A stretch of 64,000 bases of DNA from Tissierella sp. P1 (lineage in GTDB: Bacteria > Bacillota > Clostridia > Tissierellales > Tissierellaceae). This document shows, piece after piece, positions 28,473 through 38,900 of this stretch. The DNA lies in NCBI RefSeq assembly GCF_002266425.1, contig NZ_NPMN01000004.1:62001-126000 (forward strand), written 5' to 3'. How positions within the stretch are numbered: the stretch's first letter is position 1; every line of letters starts with the position of its first letter. The notes below the pieces were generated by a model that saw only the letters and a program-made list of their open reading frames with translations, searched no databases and was not told the origin of the DNA. The position numbers and the translations under genes were made by a program.

Positions 28473-28490
28473 GCATATCTTAAGATATGC
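28473..28490. promoter_or_regulatory. 18-bp perfect palindrome at the transcription start, candidate operator
   Basis: GCATATCTTAAGATATGC is a perfect 18-bp inverted repeat located 12 bases downstream of the -10 box and about 30 bases before the start codon of the FMN-binding lipoprotein gene. The position suits a repressor operator; a hairpin in the 5' leader is also possible. Confidence 0.6.
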
Positions 28491-28518
28491 TAAATATGCA
28501 AAAAAGGGGGTAGAGAAG

Positions 28519-28863
28519 ATGAAGAAGTCAATATTGGCAGTTGCTCTAGTTTTAGCTATGATGCTTACTCTAGTTGGCTGTGGTGAAAAGGCTCCAGTAT
28601 ATAATGATAGTACATATGAAGGTACTGGACAGGGAAATAATGGAGATATCACAGTTTCAGTAGAAGTAAAGGATGGAAAGATTGCAAATGTAGAGGTATT
28701 ATCTCATGAAGAGACAGAAGGAATCTGTGAGCCTGCAATAGAACAAGTACCTGCAAGTATAGTAGAGAAAAATTCAACGGAGGTTGATACAGTATCAGGA
28801 GCTACTAATACTAGTAACGGTATTATAGAAGCTGTAAAGGCTGCACTTGAAGGTGCAAAATAA
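28519..28863 (+). CDS. FMN-binding domain lipoprotein
   Basis: This small extracytoplasmic lipoprotein has 114 residues, with signal peptide and lipobox LVGC (cysteine near 21). The mature part is a single FMN_bind domain: TYEGTGQGNNGDITVSVEVKD, then VDTVSGATNTSNGI. The SGAT motif is the site where ApbE-type flavin transferases attach FMN to threonine in RnfG, NqrC and related proteins. It is probably a small redox carrier at the membrane surface; no redox partner gene is adjacent. The start at 28519 follows AAAAAGGGGGTAGAGAAG. It has its own promoter, a palindromic operator candidate and two downstream terminators, so it is a single-gene unit. Confidence 0.85.
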   Translation: MKKSILAVALVLAMMLTLVGCGEKAPVYNDSTYEGTGQGNNGDITVSVEVKDGKIANVEVLSHEETEGICEPAIEQVPASIVEKNSTEVDTVSGATNTSNGIIEAVKAALEGAK

Positions 28864-28874
28864 TAAATAGAATA

Positions 28875-28908
28875 AAAATGCTGCTTTTATATATGAAAGC
28901 AGCATTTT
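28875..28908. terminator. Terminator after the FMN-binding lipoprotein gene
   Basis: AAAATGCTGCTTT (28875-28887) pairs with AAAGCAGCATTTT (28896-28908). The symmetric A and T flanks allow use from both strands, serving the convergent ABC permease gene as well. Confidence 0.85.
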
Positions 28909-28915
28909 ACAAAGG

Positions 28916-28938
28916 GAGACTAATTAGTCTCTTTTTTA
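28916..28938. terminator. Second palindromic terminator between convergent genes
   Basis: The perfect 16-bp palindrome GAGACTAATTAGTCTC (28916-28931) is followed directly by TTTTTTAG. It sits between the end of the lipoprotein gene and the true stop of the permease at 28941. Confidence 0.7.
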
Positions 28939-28940
28939 GT

Positions 28941-30238
28941 CTATTCTGTTCTTATAGCTTCCAATGCGGATAAATTCATAGCACGTCTAGCTGGGAAGTA
29001 TCCTGACATTATTCCTATAAGGCTGAGACTGCCAAGGCAGCAAAGATTAACCATATTGGGATTATAGATATCTTTGTAGCTCCATATGCACCTATAGCCT
29101 GACCAAATTGTCCACTAAATTTATTTATAAGGAAGGATATCAAATAGGAAAATCCTACTCCAAAAACACCTCCCGTAAGGCCTATAAGTGCCGATTCAAA
29201 TAAGAATAGTCTCTTTATATCCTTAAGGGAAGCACCTATTACCTTCATTACTCCAATTTCTTTAGTTCTTTCATATATGCTCATTACCATGGTATTTGTA
29301 ATACCTATAGCTGCTACTAAAAGTGATACTGCACCGATACCGCCTAGTACAGCTTGGATTACTGCAGCTTGTTTTTTCATGGATTCTAGCTCATCGTTCA
29401 AACTATAGGCTTCATATCCCATTTCTTTGATTTGTTTTTGAACTTCCTGAACATTTTTCATATCGTTGACTTTAACATCTACTTTATTGTATCCAGTTTC
29501 TTTTTTTCTGCCTGGCTGAGGTTTTTGATTTTCAGCTTTTTCTTTTTCTTTTAGAAGTTTTTGAACTTCTGTAATAGGCATATAGATTCCATATCCTGTT
29601 TGCCAATCACCCTCAGTTAATACACCTGCAACCTTAATTTTATATTCTTTATAGCTTGGTTTCTTCTCACCAGGACTAGACCAACCATAATTTGGGTCTA
29701 AGGTAAGGGTCATTCTATCCTTCATAAGGTTTATTTTTGGTTCTCTCCAAACCCTTGACTTCGGTTCATAGAAACTATCTTTCATTCGCCCGCCAAATAC
29801 TACTGTTAACTCATCATTTTTACTTAGGAGTCTGCCTTCTGCTACTTCGAATCCAAAGGCTTCCATAGAATCAGGATCTATTCCTCTAATAGGAGCATTG
29901 GATAGGTATCTCCCATTAATTATGGAACCATAGGCTTCTAGCATTGGACTTACAGCTGCAACATTAGGTATTAATTTAAATGAGGCTACAGCTTTGTCAT
30001 CTAAGACTGCTTGCTTTTGTCCAGGCTGTTCTACCCAACTCTTTTGAACATTTATAGTAGTCAAGCTGCCCCATTGAGCTATTTGCTCCTCAAAGGATTT
30101 ACTCATTCCAAAGCCAAGGCTAAGCATTACTATGATGGAGCTAGCTCCTATGATTACTCCAAGGACTGTAAGAAAGGTTCTTAGTTTTCTTCTCCACAGA
30201 TTTTTTATTCCCATTCTAAATAAGTCTAAATTACTCAT
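28941..30238 (-). CDS. MacB/FtsX-type ABC transporter permease, frameshifted near its C-terminus
   Basis: The main frame (30238-29015) starts MSNLDLFRMGIKNLWRRKLRTFLTV, the typical MacB-type start. It has a first membrane span, a large extracytoplasmic MacB_PCD domain (about 50-280) and three C-terminal spans (about 290-400) with the MSIYERTKEIGVMKVIGAS motif. It stops abruptly after FAALAVSAL. Reading on with one extra base near 29016-29020 gives IGIMSGYFPARRAMNLSALE and a stop at 28941. This is the canonical MacB-type end (432 residues in total), so a one-base deletion is inferred. It overlaps the upstream CARDB-like gene and belongs to the ABC operon 33029-28941. Confidence 0.85.
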
Positions 30239-32315
30239 CTAGGGCCATTTCCTTTTCTTTTTTCTTTTTCTTGTAGAAAATAAAACCTCCTACTCCAGCT
30301 CCTATGATTATTAAACTAATCCATAGCCATTTAGATTTGAGAATTCCCTTGATCCCACCAGGTTTCATATCATCTGGAGTTGGCATTTCACCAGGGAATT
30401 CCTCCATTGGAGGCATTTCTGTTACATTTAGTGTAAATTCTTTTCTTAGTTCTTGTTTTTGACCTGTGGAGTCTTCGTAGGTAAATAGTACAGCACCTGT
30501 TAATTCACCAGGCTGAGATGGTATTACCATTCCTTCAAAAAATTCACTACTACCACTATCGAAATTACCAACATAATAGCTTCCGTTTTCAGTTTGGAAA
30601 TCTCCTTCTAATTTAACCATCATATTGTATAGAGTAACTTTACCGGTATTATAGAACTCCAATGATACTGGAAGTGGCTGACCTACCATTGCATCAGGAT
30701 AAAGCTGTAATTCTGCAGTTTCTAGTCTTGATTGTTGGACTACAGGAACTCCAATTAACTCAATATCTTTTAATTCAGTACCTTCACTATCTTCATATTC
30801 AAAGTTTGCTGTTATAGTATGAGTCTTTGCAATGGCATCTGGTACAGTAAACATAGTAATAGTTTTTTCAACTCTACCTTTAGGTGGTATAGAGTCGATA
30901 TAGAAAGTATTTGAGCTATCTACTGGTGTAAATGCAGAGTTACCAGCCTTTTCAGTATCCTTGGTAGCACCAGATTCTGCTGTTAAAAATATTTTTATGT
31001 TTTTTACAGCCTTGTTGCTAGAAGTATTATAGAAGGAAAGAGTCATCTCAAAATTTTCTCCAGCTTTAACAAGTTGTGGCTCGAAACTATATTTATCTAT
31101 GATTAACTTTGGTTTGCCCTTAGTAGAATCTCCAGTTTCTGGTGCTACTACAAATACACCTACGAATTGTTCAACTGTATCTTCTTTTCCTAAATCATCT
31201 ACATATTTTACTGTGATTTTAATAGGGTAGTTTTTAGTTTCAGAGGCTTTTGTAGTTAAAAATTTAAAATTAACTTTTTCTGTAGCACCCTTAGCTAAGG
31301 AATTAAGTTTTATAGTGCTTACTGTTTTAGGTACTACTCCACTTTGGTCTTCACTGCTAGCTGTGATGACCACATTCTTTGCATCTGCTTGCCCTTGATT
31401 TCTTATATCAAAACTTATATCTACTTCTTTATTTTGGCCAATGGAGCCTGTAGGGGAAACTAAGTTCTCTATTATTAGATTAGAAGATTGACCTTTATTT
31501 CCAGCAACAGTTATAAAGAAGTTACTTTTATCTTGTATAGCTTGATTTTTTACATCTTTATAGGATAAGTCTAATTTTAGCTCATAACTTCCGCCTGCTA
31601 ATGTTTTTGAAGACTTCAATTCAAAATATATATAGGTTTTCTTACCAGCTTCTAGAGATTGAACTGTCTTATAGTTTACACCGTTTGCTAATGTAAATCC
31701 TTCATTGGTTAGACCTTCTAGAGTTACTCTTAGATCCTTTGCAATGGCACTGCCTATATTTCCTATCTCAAAGCCTACGGCAATAGTTTCCCCTGCATTA
31801 ACAGTAGAAGAAGGCATGATATCTACTCTATTGACTACTAATTGTGGTGAAGTCTTATCTTGTGCCACTCTGATGTTGATATTTTCTGTTAATGTGAATT
31901 TCTGTGGTGGTACATATCCTTCTTCTCCAGGCCACCCATATTCTTCACTATAATAAGTTATATTTAGTGGTAATGAATAATTTTTACCATCAGCTGATTC
32001 ATCTACTTTTACTCTAAAAGATAAGGTTCCTGTACTGCCATCCCTAAGATTTCTGATACTATCATGTGAAGAGCCATCGATATAGACTACTCCAGTGGAT
32101 TCACCACTTAAGCTTCCAGAAATATTAGTTGCATAACCATTTCCAGTATTTGTAAGTTTCACTGATACAGAGACAGTTTCTCCTGCCTTTGCAGTATAGG
32201 TATTTGAATTACTGATTACTAAATTAGGATTTCCTTCACCATAGGCAAATCCTATATTTGGTACTTGAAGTATAACTAATAATACTGCTAAAAAAATACT
32301 TAAAACTCTTTTCAT
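30231..32315 (-). CDS. Secreted membrane-anchored protein with CARDB/NEW3-like repeats, ABC-operon component
   Basis: This 694-residue protein has an N-terminal signal peptide (about 1-25). A long run of beta-sandwich domains follows, with recurring 'AGETVSVSVKLTNTGNGYA', 'AGETIAVGFEIGNIGSAIA' and 'GQNKEVDISFDIRNQGQADA' motifs, as in COG1361/CARDB repeats (about five). One membrane span (about 655-677) and a Lys/Glu-rich cytoplasmic tail end the protein. It starts directly after the ATPase stop with no gap and its end overlaps the permease gene. This suggests a structural partner of the ABC transporter in the place where Gram-negative systems use a MacA adaptor. The role is inferred. Confidence 0.75.
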   Translation of the reverse strand: MKRVLSIFLAVLLVILQVPNIGFAYGEGNPNLVISNSNTYTAKAGETVSVSVKLTNTGNGYATNISGSLSGESTGVVYIDGSSHDSIRNLRDGSTGTLSFRVKVDESADGKNYSLPLNITYYSEEYGWPGEEGYVPPQKFTLTENINIRVAQDKTSPQLVVNRVDIMPSSTVNAGETIAVGFEIGNIGSAIAKDLRVTLEGLTNEGFTLANGVNYKTVQSLEAGKKTYIYFELKSSKTLAGGSYELKLDLSYKDVKNQAIQDKSNFFITVAGNKGQSSNLIIENLVSPTGSIGQNKEVDISFDIRNQGQADAKNVVITASSEDQSGVVPKTVSTIKLNSLAKGATEKVNFKFLTTKASETKNYPIKITVKYVDDLGKEDTVEQFVGVFVVAPETGDSTKGKPKLIIDKYSFEPQLVKAGENFEMTLSFYNTSSNKAVKNIKIFLTAESGATKDTEKAGNSAFTPVDSSNTFYIDSIPPKGRVEKTITMFTVPDAIAKTHTITANFEYEDSEGTELKDIELIGVPVVQQSRLETAELQLYPDAMVGQPLPVSLEFYNTGKVTLYNMMVKLEGDFQTENGSYYVGNFDSGSSEFFEGMVIPSQPGELTGAVLFTYEDSTGQKQELRKEFTLNVTEMPPMEEFPGEMPTPDDMKPGGIKGILKSKWLWISLIIIGAGVGGFIFYKKKKKEKEMALDE

Positions 32316-33029
32316 CTAATTTACTGCCCCCTTTATTATGTTTTCATTTTCTGTAATCTTTTCTATATGTCCATCCCTTAGATATACTACCCTATGTGCA
32401 TAATCAGCGATCTCTACGTCGTGAGTTACTATAATTAGGGTTTGTTTAAATTCGTAAGCCATTCCAGTGATTAGATTCATAATCTCAAGTGTAGTTCTTG
32501 TATCTAGATTTCCTGTAGGCTCATCAGCAAATACTATTTGTGGCTTACCTACAAATGCTCTTGCAATACTTACCCTTTGCTGCTGTCCACCACTCATCTC
32601 GGAAGGTTTATGGTGAAGTCTCTTTTCTAGTCCTACATCAATTAACATTTGTTTTGCCATTTTCTCTCTATTAGCTTTTGGTATGCCTTGGAAAGTAAGA
32701 CCTAGACTTACATTTTCTAAAGCTGAAAGAGTAGGGATTAGATTATAGGATTGAAATACAAAGCCCACATATTTCTGACGAAATTTAGTTACATCTCTTT
32801 CATTCATCTTGTGTATTGGATATTTACCTATGGTGATTTCACCCTTTGTGGGTTTTTCCAAACCTGCCATCATGTTCAATAATGTAGACTTACCAGATCC
32901 AGATGTGCCAAGTAAACATATAAATTCTTCTTTTTTAATGGACAGAGATACATTATCAAGGGCAATAATTTTTTCATCTCCCATTCTATATACCTTTCTT
33001 AAATTGCTTAATACAATTAGATCCTCCAA
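32316..33029 (-). CDS. MacB/LolD-type ABC transporter ATP-binding protein
   Basis: This 237-residue ATPase has Walker [10 protein letters not shown] (about 41-49), FQSYNLIPTLSALENV, the signature [15 protein letters not shown], Walker [13 protein letters not shown] and the switch IVTHDVE. All are typical of the MacB/LolD/FtsE group, which drives mechanotransmission rather than substrate passage through the membrane. It is the first gene of a three-gene minus-strand operon with the CARDB-like protein and the permease. The substrate is unknown; export of a peptide, lipoprotein or antibiotic is typical of the group. Confidence 0.9.
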   Translation of the reverse strand: MEDLIVLSNLRKVYRMGDEKIIALDNVSLSIKKEEFICLLGTSGSGKSTLLNMMAGLEKPTKGEITIGKYPIHKMNERDVTKFRQKYVGFVFQSYNLIPTLSALENVSLGLTFQGIPKANREKMAKQMLIDVGLEKRLHHKPSEMSGGQQQRVSIARAFVGKPQIVFADEPTGNLDTRTTLEIMNLITGMAYEFKQTLIIVTHDVEIADYAHRVVYLRDGHIEKITENENIIKGAVN

Positions 33030-33266
33030 AAATTAGTTCACCCCCATGTAATTATTGCTAATTCCATTTTACCATAATATAGTTTATTAAATAGTTACAA
33101 TATTATTAAAGTTTATATATCTATCTTACAGTTTTGTAAGAAGCGGTGAAGGCGCATATATGGCTAAAGTTGACTTTTAGGAGTCTATATTTTTGTTAAA
33201 TTAAAGGATTTTTATTTTTTATGTCGAATATTTATATACCATAAGAAGATAAAAGAGGGTGAGGGT

Positions 33267-35969
33267 ATGAAACTTATAGAATTAAGGGAATTTTGTAAAG
33301 AAAATATTTTAGATGAAAAGATATTTATAGTTCCAACAAGAACCATAGGAATGCAAATCGTAAATAAGATGGCTAGAGATGGCTATCCTTCTATAAATCT
33401 TAGGACAGTGACCCTAAAGGGTTTAGCTTTTGAGATGTGTGAAGAATATATTGCAAATAACAATAAATTGATAATTGACGATATTCTAGGAAACAATTTG
33501 ATCATAGGCATACTTAAGGATTTATCTAAGTTAGATTCGGACAGTTTTTTCTTCAGACCAAATCTAATAGATTCAAAAACTGCTGAAGAAGTATATAAGG
33601 TAATAATGGAGTTAAAATACAGTGGATTAGAACATTTTCCAGAAGTAAAGAATCTAGACAAAATATATATGGAATACAAAGCCAGACTAAAGAAATTAAA
33701 TGCTGTAGACTACTGTGACATAATTATTGAAGCATCAAATTCATCAAATATAAATCTATATCGGGAAAAGAAAATAGCTATAGCATCTAATATTGAATTT
33801 AATAATGCAGAAGAAATACTATTTAAGAAATTCAAAAATTGTACAAGGATTAAAATGCCTGTTAAATCAGTTGAAGGCCGTCCAAAGAATTATTATTATA
33901 AAGAGAATTCAGGGAAGACAGAATTTGAAAATAAAAATATTAAGTTTTATGAAGGCTATGGAACAAAGGAAGAAATAGGGATTATTTTAGAGGACATCAA
34001 GAGAAAAATAATCCCGCTTGATGAAGTGGTTATAGCATATACCAATAGTAAATATGTCAATTTAATTAATATTGAATTGGACATACATGGAATACCTGGA
34101 AACTTTGGCGGAGGTTTAGATATTGAATCCAGCAGTGTTTATAGATTTATAAATACTATTTTTACATGGGCTGTAAATTATTATAATGTGAAGGAAATAA
34201 AACCTATTTTTATCAATGATGACATTAAAATAGATAAATTTTCTGCTCCTGAAATGTATGAGGAACTAGTAGAATGTAAGATTGTATCCTTAAAGAAAAA
34301 CTATGATAGAGTATTAAAATTACAAGATGATACTAATATAGCCATAGAAAGAGATAAGAATTTAAATAAATTTCAAGCAGAGAAAAGAATTTGGCTAAGA
34401 GAATTTTTTAGGGGGATATTTGAAGCTATACCAAGAGATGATTATATTAGATTTGATCAATGTATTCCAAAGTTTATGAGTTTAATAACAAGGTATGTAA
34501 AGAATGTAAAAAAATATGATGGAGCTGCGAAACAAGCAGTCTTAGAAATTCTGGATAAAATTGGAGATATTAATATGGAAGTTAGTAGGCATGAGTATTT
34601 TGATATAGTTCTATCCTATATTAAACAAAGTAAGATACTTAGATCCCAACCTCAGCCGGGAAGTATATTTATTACAAGTTTTAAAAACGCAGGATATACT
34701 GGAAGAAAGAATCTTTATTTAATAGGGTTAGATAGTACTAGTTTATCCAATAAGGCAGTAGAATCACCTATTCTGCTTGATATGATCAGAACTAAAATAT
34801 CTGACAAGATTTCCTTTGCAAATGATAATTATGAATATAAAAAATATAAGGTAAGAGAATTATTAACGGCTGATTTTGAGAACATATCCATAGGTTATTC
34901 AAACTTCGATACGGTCAACATAAAAGTACAATCGCCATCTCAAATATATAATGAGTTAAAGGATATAATGGGAGAAAGAAAACAGGAAAAATATGAGGAA
35001 AAGAAAAGAGTAATTCAAGGGAGAGATATGGTTAAATCTGCAACCTCACTGGAGACCTTGGCTGAATGCCCTAGGAAATTTTATCTTAAAAATATAATGG
35101 GCTTAAGTGCTAAAGAAGATGCAGATATCAGAGTTGATAGATGGCTTGATGGAAAAACAAAGGGCATCATAGTACATGAAGTATTAGATAGTTATTTTAA
35201 TTTAAATGAAGAAGAACAGACTAAAGAGAAAATAGTGGAATTAGTGGAGAAACAGTGTATTGAATCAGCAAGGGATAATGTCTGTCTGCTTCAAGAGGTA
35301 TATCTAAGAGAAAAACAAAATTTAATAAATGCATGTGGAAATATAATAGATATTGCAGATAATGATAGTGAATGGACAGTACTGGTAAATGAATTATCCT
35401 TTGGAGATAAAAGGGGGAAGAATAATAAAATATTTGGTGTACTTCCTAAACAGAGGATAGATATTATGGGATTAGAATTAGATATATCAGGATCTATAGA
35501 CAGGGTGGATATAAATAATATAGATAAGAATGTATTCAGAATTGTGGATTATAAAACAGGAAGTATGGATAACTTTGAAAAAAGATTAAGGTTTTCCACA
35601 GGTAGAGGTAAAAATAAAGACTACGATTATTCAAAAACACAAAAACTTCAGTATTATATTTATAAAAAAACATTAGAGAAAATATTAGAATCTAAAAAAG
35701 ATATATTCTTAAGACCAGAAGTATACAAATTTACTTATATATTTGAAGGTCATGAAAAGAATGGGATTGTTGATTTAGATTTCAGTGAAGAATTTATAAA
35801 TGTAATAGAAAATAGAATAAAGACTTTATTAGATATGGATATATTAGAGGAACAATCTCAAGTAATATTTGATTCAGAGGGTATATGCAGATATTGCGAT
35901 TATAGTCCTATATGTATGGTGGACAAGAGGTTAACTAAAGTAGAAGAGGAGGGAGGATATGGTAAATAA
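33267..35969 (+). CDS. addB: AddB-like subunit: PD-(D/E)XK nuclease with Fe-S cysteines
   Basis: This 900-residue protein lies directly before an AddA-type helicase-nuclease, overlapping it by 11 bases. The C-terminal nuclease domain has GIIVHEVLDSYF (about 630), SIDRVDI and FRIVDYKTGSMD (catalytic D...K, about 755). Cysteines flank it in ECPRKFYL (about 595) and CRYCDYSPIC (about 880); this is the AddB iron-sulfur staple layout. The N-terminus has no recognisable P-loop GxxGxGK, and the protein is shorter than typical Firmicute AddB (about 1150), so the helicase-like part is degenerate. It is expected to act with AddA in double-strand break end resection. Confidence 0.8.
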   Translation: MKLIELREFCKENILDEKIFIVPTRTIGMQIVNKMARDGYPSINLRTVTLKGLAFEMCEEYIANNNKLIIDDILGNNLIIGILKDLSKLDSDSFFFRPNLIDSKTAEEVYKVIMELKYSGLEHFPEVKNLDKIYMEYKARLKKLNAVDYCDIIIEASNSSNINLYREKKIAIASNIEFNNAEEILFKKFKNCTRIKMPVKSVEGRPKNYYYKENSGKTEFENKNIKFYEGYGTKEEIGIILEDIKRKIIPLDEVVIAYTNSKYVNLINIELDIHGIPGNFGGGLDIESSSVYRFINTIFTWAVNYYNVKEIKPIFINDDIKIDKFSAPEMYEELVECKIVSLKKNYDRVLKLQDDTNIAIERDKNLNKFQAEKRIWLREFFRGIFEAIPRDDYIRFDQCIPKFMSLITRYVKNVKKYDGAAKQAVLEILDKIGDINMEVSRHEYFDIVLSYIKQSKILRSQPQPGSIFITSFKNAGYTGRKNLYLIGLDSTSLSNKAVESPILLDMIRTKISDKISFANDNYEYKKYKVRELLTADFENISIGYSNFDTVNIKVQSPSQIYNELKDIMGERKQEKYEEKKRVIQGRDMVKSATSLETLAECPRKFYLKNIMGLSAKEDADIRVDRWLDGKTKGIIVHEVLDSYFNLNEEEQTKEKIVELVEKQCIESARDNVCLLQEVYLREKQNLINACGNIIDIADNDSEWTVLVNELSFGDKRGKNNKIFGVLPKQRIDIMGLELDISGSIDRVDINNIDKNVFRIVDYKTGSMDNFEKRLRFSTGRGKNKDYDYSKTQKLQYYIYKKTLEKILESKKDIFLRPEVYKFTYIFEGHEKNGIVDLDFSEEFINVIENRIKTLLDMDILEEQSQVIFDSEGICRYCDYSPICMVDKRLTKVEEEGGYGK

Positions 35970-38900
35970 AGAGGGACTGATAAGAGAAGAAATGAAAAAA
36001 AGAGAAGAAATAATAAACATCTTTGATAAAAATTATCTTTTAGAAGCGGGAGCCGGTGCAGGAAAGACTACCATAATTGTGCAACGGATTATCAATCATA
36101 TTATTACATCAGAAATAAATCCTGCTAATTTAGTAGCAATTACATTTACTAAAGCAGCGGCAACTGAATTAGCAGAAAGGATTCAATTAAAGGCTCTGGA
36201 ATATCTTAAAGGAGAAACTAATCCAGAAATAATTCAAAGGCTCAAAGCCGTAGATAAGATATTTATCGGAACTATACACTCCTTTTGTGAGTTAATTTTA
36301 AGAGAAATGCCCTTTGATGCTGACATCACTCCGGATTACCAAATAATAGAAGATGCTGAAGAGTTTCATAATGAAATATGGTATAGGTTTTTAAGGGATA
36401 GAGAAGAAGAATATAAAAAGATTATAGATTTACTGTCAAAGGTAAATATTGATTATAAAGAATTGAGAAGTAAGGCAATTTTAGCTCTTGAAAATCCAGA
36501 CATTAGATTTAGTGGCTATGAAGATGATGATTATAAATTTGAGGAAATCGAAAAGGAATTTGAAGATATAAAGAAGGATTATGAGTATTTAAATATAGAG
36601 CCTTTTAAGAATAATTCTAATCTAGCGAAATTGTTTCGCTTCATATTAGAAGAAAAACAAAGTCTAATAAATTATCTAGATAGTATTCTAAAGGAATATG
36701 GTAAGGAAGAGTTTGATATAGAAGTGATATTTGAAAAAGTCATTGCTAAAAAGTATTGGAACTTAGATAATGCCTATGAATATAAGAATCTAATCGAAGG
36801 AATTTATGGTATATATTATAAACTAAATGCTATGGTATATAATTATTGCACAGAGTTTATCAATATGGCTGTAGATTATAAAAAAGAAAGATATCAAGGG
36901 AAACTTACCTTCAATGAGTTATTATATAGGGCTTCTAAATTAATTAGGGAATCTTCAACAGCTAGAAAACATTTTAAAAATAAATATAAGTATTTCTATA
37001 TAGATGAGTTTCAAGATACAGATCCTATGCAGGCTGAATTAGTACTTCACTTAACTGATAAGGAAACGGAGTATAATGGTGTAAAGCGGTGGCAGGATTG
37101 TAAGCCCGTGGCAGGTTCTCTATTTGTAGTAGGTGATCCCAAACAGTCTATATATAGATTTAGAAGAGCAGATATTACAATATATAATCAAGTAAAAGAA
37201 ATAATATCAAATAATGGAGAGGTAATACACTTAGATATTAATTTTAGGTCATCTGATGATATATGTAACTGGGTGGAATCTACATTTAGGAATAAAGATA
37301 ATATTAGCTTCGGATTTGACGAATATTCTACTGATGTGCAGGCTGGATTCACAGGTATATTGAGCTTATGGAATAACGAGAATTTAGAAGAACGAACAGT
37401 AAGAGGAATTTATAAATACAATTATCCAGAAAAGGAAGATCAAGAATATGTAGCTAATATTGTAGGAGATATCTTAAGGAATTACTATATTACTGAAAAA
37501 GTTAGAAAAAGAAAAGAAGAAATAATAGATGGGGAGAAGGATTATTATAATATCAATAGAAAAGTAAAAGAAGGAGATATAATGATCCTCACAAAGACCA
37601 ATGAGGAAACTGGATTTTATCTTAAATCATTGAAGGATAGAGGGATATCTGCTGTATTGGCAGGAGAGAAAAACCTTGGAGACACTAGAGAGGTTCTGAA
37701 TCTATTTATTTTGATAGATTCCTTAGTTGATTATAGAGATAACATAAAAATAGTATCAGCTCTGAGAAATTCCTTTTATTTAGATTTAGAAACTATAGAA
37801 TTGTTTATGGAGAATAATAAAAATTTATCACAATTTATTTTCTTAAAAAATAAGATTGATGAAATTAAACACCTGAGCGTTAAAAAGGCATTTACCCATA
37901 TGAATGAAATTGTTGATTTATCAAGAGGACTTAGCCCAATAGCCTTTATTGAAAAAGTTGTAGAAAGTCAGATTGGTGTTTATGATATTCATAGACAATA
38001 TGAGAGGTTGGAAAGAAGAGATGCAGATTCTGCTCTTAGGCAAACTATAGAAATTTTAAAGTCGAAAAACTGTGGCAGTATATATGAAATAAGAGAAGAA
38101 TTAAAAAATTTAATAAGAGCTAAGGTAAATTATGAATTGCCTATAAGTAAAGAAGAAGCAGAAAATGCTGTAAGAATAATGAATATTCATAAATCAAAGG
38201 GGTTGGAAGCTAATATAGTTATACTAGTTGGTGCACACAAAAAAAGAACTGTTTCTTCTAGTACTCACTATGTTCAAAAGGATGAGAATAATAGAAGTAT
38301 TGGATTCATAGTTTATGCAGGAAGTCATAATATCCTTGGACCAAAGGAAATGGAAAGAAAAGAGAAAGAAAAACTCTTTATGGAAGCAGAAGTTGATAGG
38401 ATTTTATATGTAGCAGCTACTAGGGGAAAATCAGTATTGATTATAGCTGATGCTATTGATGAGAGAAGTTTCTTATATCCTCTATCTAAAAATATAAATA
38501 AGGAAATAAAGCTAGAAAATGAAATAGAAACTAAAATAAAAGATTTAATGATATCTGAAGAAAAGAAAAGAGAATTAGATATCACTAAGGATTCAAGAGT
38601 AATAAAAGAGATATCTAATCCTAGCTATTTAAAAGTTACTCCATCCCAGTTTGAATTAGCGGGAGATGATGTTAGAGAATCTGGCTACGAGAGGAGAAGA
38701 AAAATATATATAAGCCCTAGACTTAGAAATACTAGAATATTAAAACCGAAAGTTATGGGGCCTAGGGGGAAGATATATGGCAGTATTATACATAGAGCCA
38801 TAGAAATTCTAATTAATAAAAGTAATAAATTAAATAATGTTAGTGAAGATATTATTGATTATGCTTTAGATATATCAATTAATGAAGGTATGGACAATTT

